DNA of 64,000 nucleotides from Quillaja saponaria (lineage: Eukaryota; Streptophyta; Magnoliopsida; Fabales; Quillajaceae): the NCBI GenBank assembly GCA_029379385.1, contig CM055605.1, positions 9,397,001-9,461,000 of the forward strand, written 5' to 3'. Under the pieces are notes generated by a model, which saw only the letters and a program-made list of their open reading frames with translations, made no database searches and had not been told where the DNA came from. The position numbers and the translations under genes are program-made. This document shows, one piece after another, positions 51,335-64,000 of this stretch (within the stretch, counting starts at the first letter, position 1; each line of letters begins with the position of its first letter).

Positions 51335-51455
51335 GTATGAAGCTCCATTTTTTTAATATTTTATTTCCTTTACACGACAATAAAAAGACCTCAGACGAGT
51401 ATACTCCAACACACGCTCTGTTTTAGAGACAACAAGTGAGTGAGGGAGTGAGAGA
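51335..51455 (+). promoter_or_regulatory. UMPS proximal promoter and leader
   Basis: Only about 120 bp separate the transposon border from the UMPS ATG. GAGTGAGGGAGTGAGAGA lies just before the start codon. A TTTAATATTTTATTT stretch near 51352 is the only AT-rich core-promoter candidate. Confidence 0.4.
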
Positions 51456-54138
<2,683 letters not shown>

Positions 54139-55521
54139 GACTTTGTATTTTGAGGAGTTGTGGCTTTTCGTTGCCATATATACTGTCTTCTCTTTTCAGG
54201 CAGGATTGATACTTATGAACAATTTTGGGGTTGCATGATTTCGTTTTAGTTCCTCGGTTTTGAAGTTCAAAGAAATGAAATGAAAAATTGCTCTAGGAAA
54301 TTTTGAAAAGTGAATTGAAAATAGAATTTTGTCCATCTAGAAGCAACAGTTCGTAAATTAGAAAAAATTGGGTTTTCCTGAGTAACAGTGATCCTCTCTC
54401 TCTCTTTAACTAGGTATATGTTTTCTCAGTTATGCAAAGTTTATTGCAGTCTTAAATGTGGTTTTTGAACAAACCAAGTTTTTGATGCTGGCTTTCTTAA
54501 AGGGGATTTGAATGAAATAGATTAATGTTTTCTTATGGTTGTAAATTAATGTACTTGGAAATGTGAAAAGGAAAACAATAGTTACTGCCAAGAAAAATAC
54601 AAACAGAAGGGAAAACGAAAAACATATATTGATTTTCACCAGTTTCGGTGATACATTTTTTTTTCGTATTGTACATGGGGAGGTGGGGTTTTGAACACAA
54701 CTTGCGGTGGGAGGTTGGAGAGAGGTCTAAAATTGAGCTATATTTTAGGTAGTAGTGCTACCTCTTTTCTCAACATATACTATGGACAGAGAATATAGTA
54801 GTGCAAATAAAAAATAGCACAGGCTGTCTAACAGATTCTCTCTTCTAATCTTTTTATAATCCAGTCCTGAGATTTTCTTTTTTAATTGTTTACTATTTTC
54901 TTGATGTTGCAACTAAATTATGAAGAAAATAACCTATAAATTATGAAGTAGAACACTGAATACAGAAATACCCGCAGCTACAGTCGTTTGCTGCAAATAA
55001 TAATTTCTAACAGTCTGATCATAGGCTTTAGTTAAACAAGAAACAGGACAGTTTATAGGCAACCAGAGGAAGTGAGGAATGCAGGTTGCCTAATCTGTTG
55101 ACCAAGTGCACATGCTAATTTCACGTTAAGATCAGATGACATCCTAAACTGCCAGGGGCCAATGGAGAATGAAAGTGAATGTGGGCACTCTTGGATCCTT
55201 TTCTGAGGATGAGACTTCGAGGCAGATGGTGAAATGAGAGAATAACCCATGAAATGTGTTGTGCATGGGGTACCGCAAAACTACTTTAACATGAAGACGA
55301 AGTACTGTCAATAGGCTACAAGTGATCTAAATTTCTATTCATAGATACCATAATAATACACCTCCTCCCCACCCATGTATTTGATGTATGGACAAGCAAA
55401 GAGAGTTTGCCTCCTAAATTACAAAAAAACTCACATAACTAGAAGACTCAGAACTACAGAGACTGCACTAGGAACTAAGTAGGTTCAATAGAATGGCAAG
55501 ATTTGATTGGGAGCTTTCCGA
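54139..55521. other. convergent 3' region of UMPS and the SINA gene
   Basis: No gene is seen here. It should contain the UMPS 3' UTR on the left and the SINA-type 3' UTR on the right. No clear shared terminator or structured element was found. Confidence 0.55.
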
Positions 55522-57791
55522 TCATTGTTCTTTCCAGATCCTCCCAGTAACCCGTAGCTTCAATTCCTTCCGGTCACCACCTGAGAAGAAGAGAGCCATG
55601 TTACGTTGGATGATGAGACCATCAAAACTGTCGCGAACTTTCCTGTGGCTATCCCTAATGCTTCTAGGCACACCTTGCCAGATCAACTTCCTTCCATTTC
55701 CACCCACCTCAAGACTGTAGCTATAGTTCTTTGCATCATTATCATCACCCATAAATCGTAAGAATGCTATGTAGACAGGGGCCATTCCAAGCTGAAAAGC
55801 CTCAAAATGTAGACAAAAATACTGACCAAAGCAGCTGAAGACCTGGAAATCAATGTGAATATCCTACAATCAGTTCAACTATACCACACATTTTTTAAAG
55901 ACTCAATGAATTGATTCTACAAGCCATAAATGAAAAGGCAATATTATAGTATAAAGAATCTTATAATAACTCTTGAATAAATAATTAGTATTAACCCTTA
56001 CTACCTTAGATATAGAAACCTGAGAAGGAAAAGTCAATATTGTCCTTTAGAAATAATCTTCCACATAATTATCAAACTCACTTGTTTAGATTGTTTTCAA
56101 ATGATACACTGACAATTACATGGCTGCATAACTAAAATTGTTTATGCCAATCAACAGATGAACGCGCATGCACAACCTACCGTCATTCTCATGAATCTAC
56201 CTAAAGGGGCAGTGATGAGCACAACAGATGGTAAAGTGGAATAAGACAAGGGTAAGGGTAGGCAAGAGAAATAATACCGTTAACATCCATGTGGCATTTT
56301 CAACCTCTTGAGGATTTGATTTAACATAGCGATGGTTAAAAGTACTGCCATTGTGCATGTCAACTTTGTGATCGTCTTTCAAGTGGGCCACCAAATAAGG
56401 TATGTCACCAATGACAGTGCATTCTGATCCAGCATATGGACAATTATAAGGTCTATATACGCACTGCGATTCATGTTTTAGCTTGCTGTAATATGGGTAT
56501 ATGCCCATGCAACCAAAACTCTGAAATTTACAAGGGAGTTCCAAAGATGCAGCCACTTTCTCCAATGCAAGACATCTAATATTGCCAAGCTCGTGTCTAC
56601 AAGTAGGACATCGGTTGTGCACCCTGGGCTTGCAACCAGAGCATAAGGTGTGACCATTTGAACACTGCAATAAAGAAGATTGTTGGTGAAGAGGAAAAAT
56701 GTCAATTAAACTTTCCAAATCAAAATTCTTCACACAGATTCCCAAATATCTATTTTAAAATGGGAAAGAGATCACAATTGTTATGTAAACTCCATGTTCA
56801 AGAAACACTGGGATAGGGGAATATGATGAATCTTAAGACAAGGCCCATGGATGTGTGCTGAACTGCTGTGCGTGCCTTTTCTTTGTTTGGTAGATGGATA
56901 AGGGTAAGGGAATAATGTCTAACATCCTACTTATCATCACATTTTTCCGGGTTTTTGGCATGTTGCCCCTTTCCTTTTTCCACTGCATAAATGAACACCA
57001 ATATAAACAAAGACTTGGCAATTGGCATACTAGAACGAGAGGATCCTAGGGCAAACTTTCAACCTAGGCAAGTGAAGAACACACTTTCTAATAAATTACC
57101 AATGGTATAGTTTCAACATGCCATCCCAATTAATGAGAAACAGAAAAAAAAAAAAAAGACCGAACTCTCCATCTTGACATTGTGAAATTATCCCTAAACC
57201 TGAATTTCATTTCTATTATCTGAATGGCGCATTTTCTCACATAAGAAAAACTTGTCTATAAACAAAATTTTTTTTTTTTGGGGGGGGGGGGGGGGTTGTC
57301 TGGACTGCTAATGCCTTGCACTCACCTTACTCTCACTGTACTCCTAGGTGAAGATAATATACCCTTCACTCTGATATGAGTATACTTCAACTTTTTTTAC
57401 TGAAGATATTAGGCCCAAAGTAGTACAGTACAAATCTAATGAATAGAACTACCTTAGGTTTGGATTTCCCTTCTTTTTTTTTCTGTAAGGGTGTGCATGG
57501 GGTTTCCCAAAAATAGAACTACTTATATCCACATGTCATCTAGAGAATTTTATGTAATGAATAATGAAATATCAATATAAAATCAACCTGATGGATAGGA
57601 GGATACATAGCATTTAAGCAAACAGGGCACTCCAACAGCTCGCGAACACTGCTGGAAACAGTCACAGGTTTTAGAGCATTTTGTGCAGGATCATTCACAA
57701 GTTCACTGACATCCATCATATCTTCATTTTGAGGAGGATCTACCTCAGATTTGGTCCGGATATCATCAAAAAATGGATTCCCAGAGGCCAT
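55522..57791 (-). CDS. SINAT: SINA-type RING E3 ubiquitin ligase
   Basis: This is a Seven-in-absentia family ligase, which ubiquitinates targets for proteasomal decay; plant members act in light, hormone and autophagy signalling. Three coding exons join in frame: 57791-57588, 56664-56278, 55842-55522, giving 303 aa. The N-terminus (MASGNPFFDDIRTK) is acidic and variable. The C3HC4 RING spans about 56-92 (CPVCLNAMYPPIHQC, GHTLCSGC, RCPTC), with an exon junction inside it. The SIAH-type zinc fingers follow (about 110-180; CKFQSFGCMGIYPYYSKLKHE, GDIPYLVAHLKDDH). The TRAF-like substrate and dimer domain ends GGDRKELKLRVTGRIWKEQ. All zinc ligands are present. I cannot say which SINAT paralog it is. 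The start is the first ATG after the leader splice acceptor (57816-57815); an upstream in-frame stretch is open but non-ATG. Confidence 0.95.
57268..57295. repeat. T12-G16 homopolymer junction
   Basis: Twelve T run directly into sixteen G inside the intron between SINA coding exons 1 and 2. On the transcribed strand this is C16-A12. Long G runs may form G-quadruplexes but are also error-prone in sequencing. Confidence 0.9.
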
Positions 57792-57814
57792 GCTTGGACA
57801 AACAGTATCCAATC

Positions 57815-60610
57815 CTATGTGAATCAGAAGTTACTTAAAATTAGAAGAAATTCAGAGATTAATTTATCTTTCCTACATACATGTGCAAATGGTAACATTC
57901 ATAGAGAATTCATGTACGATGCAGAAGTAGATAAGAGTCATAAGACTAAAAACTTACACTGCCAATCCAGTAGCAATATATTTCAAGTAACCTCAGATAA
58001 ATACAAATCTATCCTATAATGGGAAGCCTACTTTTAAAAGGAATATTGCATGCATCATGAGGCATAATATTTTTCCAATTCATATCATTCTCGAAACAAG
58101 CTTCTTTTCATTAGTAATTAGTGCACCCATTGAACATGACTAACATCTGAAGGCACTATACAAAGTTAATTCACTTAACACACTTGGCATCTATTATTCC
58201 ACCTTAAAACTTCAAAGTAAGAGGTAAATTATGGTAAAATTGGAAATTAGTAGAGTCCAAACCCCTTGACATACTCAAGCATTCTATCGGATTATTAAGA
58301 GCCCAAGCATCACAGTATGAAAGCAAAACTGCATTAATTGATTTAGGATAGACTCTTACCACAAAATCTTGGGTTCCCACTTTAGCTCCTTGCTGTTATT
58401 TCTCAAAAGTCCCAACCAGTTGTGACAAGTCAGCCTACAAAAGGTAACCCATACAATAAAAGCCCAAGGTTTGCTATAATAATTTAAACTTCACATCAAA
58501 ATGCAGCCTTACACTAAATATTCCATAAGGTGTAAACATAAACGATTCTGATTCCAAACAACTTAATAAAACACATGTATAATAAGAAAGTCTTTCAAAA
58601 TCAAAGTAGTCTCTTTTCAGAAACAAGAAACACAATTCTTTGCAGGCATTATATCTGTCATGAGAAATCTCAAAAATAATTTTGTGATATAAAATTCTGG
58701 AATACAAGAAATTGGACTTTTCCTGTGAGGGTAGCTTATGTATATGGGCGGGTGGGGGAAGGGAGAGAAATATATACAAAAATCCCACAATAATTGGTTC
58801 TTCTTACAAATATGATCCATCCTTGCATAAGCCATTTCTTGGTCAGTATTACCCTTCCCACACGAACTCCAAAAAAAACAACAAAGTCATTACATAAAAA
58901 AGAAAGATTTCATTGTTTCTTTCTAAACAAAGATAATTAATTGTGTGACACATTCACCATGAACCTTCAAAGCATTGTGGCACCAATGAGATTCAAGCTA
59001 ATGGGTTAGTTTTTAGGGGAGATGAACATCTAACAATTTCTTGATGCAAAATGAAGGATTAATTGGAAATAATGCATTTCTAAAGAAGGTGTGTGTGAGG
59101 AGGTCAATGAGTGGTATAAGAGGACCACAAGAACATGTTGCTTTAATGTTTAACCTCTTATGGATCACCATTCTCAACTGACACAGACTCTTCAATGACA
59201 TGATATACCATGTAAAACATTGACAACAGAATAAACATGGAAGAATGAGATAAGCCAGATCATACAATGGAACTGACTTGGAGGGGGAGAAAGCGTGAAA
59301 TGAACAGAAGAAAAAATAATGAAGGATTGTCTTAAATAAGTTTCTGGAGCATAAGCATACAACTATACATAAGGGAGGCACTAAGTCTACACAGAATCTG
59401 GATTTAGTTTTGATAGTACAAGGCAAAAGTGTTGTACATTGTACTTAGTTTTGATAGTACAAAAATAGCTGAGACTAATAGAAAAGAAAAGGAAGTTAAC
59501 ATCGTAGCTATAAACACAAAATCACAAATAGGTGTTATTGCCTCGAAGGCAGTACAGGATCTGAAATAACAATGAACTGAGTAGAAACTCATCCTCTCCC
59601 TCTTCTCAGATTCTAAACTGCAGTAATCTACTCAATAGACGGAAGTGGCCATTTATAAACTGGTAGACTCACCAGAAAAAAAAAAAAAAAAAAGGTTAAA
59701 TAAAAGGGGGTGAAACAAAATAGAATTGGGCAGCCAATAACTTTCCAAACTGAAAACATCCTTGCTCTATTAGTCGTATCATTACTTTGCCGTAGCTCTG
59801 AACAACTCAGGGTGGACCACAGGGTGGGAAAATAAAAATAAAAAAGAAATAAAAACCATAAACAAACCGAAGTAGCTGCATAACAATCACAGCTAAAACC
59901 CCAGCTTGGCAACTTCCAATTCGAAGGGTATCCAAGTGCCATTGCAAATAAATCCCAGACAATCACACCCAACATGATATATCACTAAAGCACCACAAGC
60001 GCATTAACAAGGTCAATGCCATCAAATCTAAGCAAGGAAGCTGAAATCAACAAGCTGTCTTGAAATGTTATAAATGAAATGAAAGCGAATTTGACAATAT
60101 TGCACTCCAACCTCAACCCAACAGCGCAAAAGGAAGCTCAATTGGTGATCAACCAGGTCAAAATAGGCGGAAGAATGAACAAGTAACTTCATATGCTAGA
60201 TATCAACCCGAAAACGACATGCCAAACGAATTCAGAGTAAACCCACGACAGATCTACAATATACAGAAATTAACAAAAATAGACAAAAATAAAACTACAA
60301 ACTTTGTCACCCCAAACCACTGAAATATCAAATTAGACGCAAGTTATTCAAAACCCAGAAATGGAAAAGTGAAATGAACAAGGTATACGGAAATAGAAGT
60401 ACCTTTTCTGCTGAGTGATCAAAACTCCATTTTCAGATAAAACCATACACGGAGAGATAGAAGGGGCTAGGGGAGGGGGGGAAATTTGGTGGGTGGTCGT
60501 CTATAAGACACTAATAAATAAGAAAACAACACGACATGCGCGTCTGCGAGTGGAAGGAGAATTTAAATTAAAGCCATTGACACAGAGAGAGAAAGAGAGA
60601 GGAGCGTAGT
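57815..60610 (-). promoter_or_regulatory. SINA gene leader: 2.6-kb 5' UTR intron and first exon
   Basis: An acceptor (CACATAG|GATTGG, exon from 57814) before the ATG pairs with a donor CAGAAAAG|GTACTT at 60403/60402. This gives a leader intron of about 2.6 kb. The first, non-coding exon is about 60403-60610 and is rich in GAGA/CTCT. Such long leader introns often enhance plant expression. No other gene lies within it; 59674-59692 is an A19 tract. Confidence 0.6.
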
Positions 60611-62011
60611 AGGAAAGAGAAATTTCTCGAGAAAATACAAGCATGAAAGGTTAAAAAAGTGGGACCCTTTGTTATATTTCTTTCTCCGACTTCTCAAAAA
60701 TGGCAGCATTTCTCTTCCTCAAAATTTCTGTATTTAATTTTGGGAAACACAACTGGGAGCAGTAGCAAGGAAATACTGTGATCTGCATTTATAGTGTTGG
60801 CCTGCTGAGTCACGGTTTATTTTGGTTCACCAATTCATTGGGACTCGTATGGCACATTAATAAAAAGGTTTTTAGTATTATATTTAGAATTTAAATTATT
60901 TATTATATAAAATTACAATTATTAAATTATACAAAATTTATATATTTATCATCTTAATAAATATGCTAAAAACACTTGTTAAAAAAAAATTAATAAAATA
61001 ATATAAGATTATCTAGTTAGCTCTTACTACAATATTTGACAACAACATGATAGTATTAATTTGTATTGTTGACTTTTCTTATATTATATCTTGATATTAT
61101 AAAATTATATAATAGAGAAAAAGAATAAGACAATAATATAATAATTATAAAATTATATATTATATAATATTATACGCTAAACAAGTTCTAAATATATATA
61201 TTTTAAATATTTATTAAATTAAATAAATTTAAAATTTATTTATGTAAAGATTAATTTATTTTAAATTGATAATTTAATAAAAAAACAATTGTAATAAATA
61301 TTAGAATATTAGAAGAGCCCTCGTCTGTCCAATATAACTAGTGAATTATAAGAGTGATTTTGTTAGAACAGAATACAAGATTTAGCAAAATAACATTAAC
61401 ACTAATTTTTCAAAGAATTTAAATTTGGTATAATGTGACTGAAACATAAGAGAATCGGAAAGTTAACATTTTAGCTCTTTATGTTTTTCTTGTTCAGCAG
61501 GCAAAGCTTTGTAACAAAAGGCTGAATCCAAAATGGGGTAATATTAATTGAATGGTAGGGAGTCTGGGATCAGGCATAAAGCACCCATTGTAATTACCAA
61601 ATATAAGATATATTGGCATATCAAAATTTTATTTTAAAATTTGGAAATAATTTTTGAAAAATATTAAAAAATCCCTGATTTTATCCCAAAACACAAAAAA
61701 ATAAAAAATAAATAAAAATACTATATCTAATAATTTTTATTTTTGCTATTCAAATGAATCCTAAATGCTATTCCTTTTATAAAATATTAATACATTATTT
61801 CTAAAATTAATAAGATATTTTTTATCATTTTCTTTCATAATGATTAGCGCATCTTCTTAATATTTTTTTTAGAAGTTTTTTTTTTTTTTAATTAATGTTA
61901 ATATCATACATCTATTAATTTCCATAAGCTATGTTATCTCTTTTTTGTTCTTTAATACAATATATGGAAGTGGTAAGAAAAAATAATTTAAAGCATATGA
62001 GATTAATTTTA
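60611..62011. other. intergenic spacer left of the MULE-like element
   Basis: It should hold the SINA promoter at its left end (60.6-60.9 kb). The rest is very AT-rich with no recognisable feature. Confidence 0.5.
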
Positions 62012-62749
62012 GGGTCAATTGCACTTTACTCCATTAACTATAACTTGTTTTGTAATAACCTTAATGAATTATTAAATTAGATACTTACCCCATCTTTAAG
62101 TCATAATTATTAATTAACCCACGCTCATTCAAATTATCCATTAAATCTAACAAATTAACTTATAAAAAACTAAACTATTCTTATTATAAGTTATTTTTTT
62201 AATTTTTTTTTTAATATATGTCTTTCACTTTCTATCTATTGTGTCTTTTTTCTAGAAATTAAAATCTTTATATTTATCCAATTTTAATATATTCTTTAAT
62301 AGTTGTAATACATTAATAAGAAAATATATTTTTTTTGATAAAAACATTATCATTAAAATGCAAATTGAAACAACTTGTATAATTTCTAAGGATGAGAAAA
62401 ATAACATTTAGTAAATCAATTGAGATTTAAATATCATGACAAGAAAATAAAAATTAAGAAAGATTCAAATATTTTTTATGTATTCTAAAATTGAATCAAT
62501 ATAAAGAGTTTAGTTTTATAGAAAATGAAAAGAAAAAAATGTAAAGAGGAGAAGACATAAAAAAAAATTATAATAAGGGTAATTTAGTTTTTTATAGGTT
62601 AATTTATTAAATTTAATGGCTAATTTGAATGAGTGGGGGTTATTTTCTAATTATGACTCAAGTAAATCGGTTATATGCCTAATTTAATAATTCATAATAG
62701 TTATTGCAAAACGAGTGATTGTTGATGAAGGTTAAAGTGTAATTTATAC
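62012..62749. mobile_element. MULE-like non-autonomous element with about 185-bp inverted repeats
   Basis: The arms 62012-62195 and about 62565-62749 are inverted copies. Both contain, on the proper strand, GAATTATTAAATTAG, AAGTCATAATTA-like, CTCATTCAAATTA and TATAAAAAACTAAA. Ends read GGGTCAATTGCACTTTA and GTATAAATTACACTTTA. The 738-bp unit is flanked by the perfect 9-bp repeat TTAATTTTA (62003-62011, 62750-62758). Long inverted repeats with 9-bp duplications are the mark of Mutator-like elements. There is no transposase, so it is a deletion derivative or MITE. Confidence 0.8.
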
Positions 62750-62758
62750 TTAATTTTA

Positions 62759-63921
62759 ACAGTATAACTCATTAGTAGTAAAGAATGAAATCTTTTAAAA
62801 CTAACAATATGTTTTCATGTTCTCCTTTCATATTTATCTTTAAAATATTTTTAAAAAATATTACTTTTATTAATAAAATTATATAAATCAGTTGTGTATA
62901 TTTTTTTTTTACAAGTGTCTGAATTTATATTTAATTCAATTGATATAAATTTATAGGTTTAGATGTTCATATCATGAATAAATATAAAATTCAAAATTTT
63001 TTTTTATTGAAAATTCAAACTCTAGTTTATCATTGACGGAAGGGAGATGTCGATTTTTTTCAAATTTCAAATTCTAGTGTTATTTCAATAAATCTTCACT
63101 GACATGAATGAAATTTAATTAAATATTTAATATAAGATGAGACTATGCTGCCGACTCCAAAATACTTGGTGCATGATATGATAACACCCTATGCTAAAAA
63201 AAGTTGTTTACTTTCTTTACTTCTCAATTTCTGGTGCTCCTCTCTTTGAAAAATTTATCCGTTGTTGGCTTCTTTCTCTCATTTCGCCATGTCTCTTTCT
63301 TTCTATCTCTCAAAAATAAGGATGAATAGAAAAATAATTTTTTATTTGGTATCCTAGTCATAGAGCATAAAAGAAGAGGACAAAACAAAAAAAATAAAAA
63401 TAAAGTGAATATGAATTTCTAAGAGATAAAAGATATATGGAGGAAGTGATTTTGACAGTATTGATTTTGTTTTGGAGGTAGTTTCTGTTCAAATTCAAAT
63501 CAACCCAGATCTGAGAGTTTGGTTCAATTATAGATCCAAAACTGTGAGCTAGTAGATTCTGAAAACCGTGCTTGCAAGGGGATAAAGTATTTTTGTGATT
63601 ACATTAAAATTATTATAATTTGTCTTCTCTAAATCATGACGATACATGTTCTCTACTTTATTTCTCTCCTATTTCTATCCATTCAAATAGACCATATGCA
63701 TCATATCATACTAATCCATAATTGAGATGAGATAACTATTGCCAAAAAAATATAAGTGCCATCCCAAAAACTTGTAGTCGAAGTTGGAAGCTTTGTTGCA
63801 AATCAATCTTCAGCTACGTCAGAAAGAGCAAACCAGTTGTTTAAGTAGAAATAAAAGCGGCTTCTATCTTCCACATATCAGACACAGTTGTGTTTAATTT
63901 ACACACTAGACATAAGAGACA
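62759..63921. other. spacer and 3' flank of the right-edge gene
   Basis: AT-rich sequence with no gene. The last 150 bp (from about 63770) are less AT-rich and probably are the 3' UTR of the minus-strand gene that enters from the right. Confidence 0.45.
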
Positions 63922-64000
63922 TTACTGACTTGAAAAGGATTCAGATATCCATGCGAATTGATTCTCCAGGTCCTGCAATGTTTTTGCACTTGAGGAAGAT
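63922..64000 (-). CDS. 3' end of an unidentified gene (partial)
   Basis: The minus strand reads 25 codons without interruption (SSSSAKTLQDLENQFAWISE then SFSSQ) to a TAA at 63924-63922, running off the right edge. The hydrophilic, Ser-rich composition and the change in base composition suggest a real C-terminus. I do not recognise the family, and 79 bases are too few to be sure of frame. Confidence 0.4.
   Translation of the reverse strand, partial: SSSSAKTLQDLENQFAWISESFSSQ

Overview
This window is nuclear DNA of a flowering plant, almost certainly a eudicot. It is strongly AT-rich, its genes are interrupted by GT-AG introns, and long stretches between genes hold only degenerate repeats. Every recognisable protein belongs to a conserved plant family. 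The species cannot be named from the sequence.

Layout, left to right. (1) 1-3580, minus: 5' part of a SNF2 helicase carrying an F-box and a CW zinc finger (At3g54460 type), running off the left edge; its first exon contains an apparent 1-nt frameshift. (2) 5148-5484, minus: a small Pol III (type 3) gene that I identify as the plant telomerase RNA, with upstream element, TATA box, template, closing stem, hairpins and T-run terminator. Its template reads CCTAACCCTAACC, which specifies TTAGGG rather than the usual plant TTTAGGG. (3) 5866-16900, minus: the polyadenylation factor FY, 18 coding exons, fully resolved. (4) 17.0-23.5 kb: repeat-rich spacer. (5) 23.5-25.7 kb, plus: SRR1-like gene, again with an apparent 1-nt frameshift near its start. 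(6) 30438-31262, plus: intronless glutaredoxin-like protein with a C-terminal cysteine cluster. (7) 33581-41889, minus: AGD11-type ArfGAP with a C2 domain, 9 coding exons. (8) 42.1-51.3 kb: repeat-rich spacer ending in a hAT-like element just upstream of UMPS. (9) 51456-54138, plus: bifunctional UMP synthase, 6 exons. (10) 55522-57791, minus: SINA-type RING ubiquitin ligase with a 2.6-kb intron in its leader. (11) 62012-62749: a long-inverted-repeat, MULE-like element with a 9-bp target duplication. (12) 63922-64000, minus: the last codons of an unidentified gene.

The genes do not form a pathway; they are housekeeping or regulatory neighbours. From memory, the SNF2/F-box and UMP synthase genes are adjacent in Arabidopsis (At3g54460, At3g54470), so this is probably a conserved block that has since been rearranged. 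The most interesting item is the telomerase RNA with a TTAGGG-type template. Next come the two frameshifts in otherwise well-kept genes, the exon fragment copied into an intron, and several resolvable transposon insertions.
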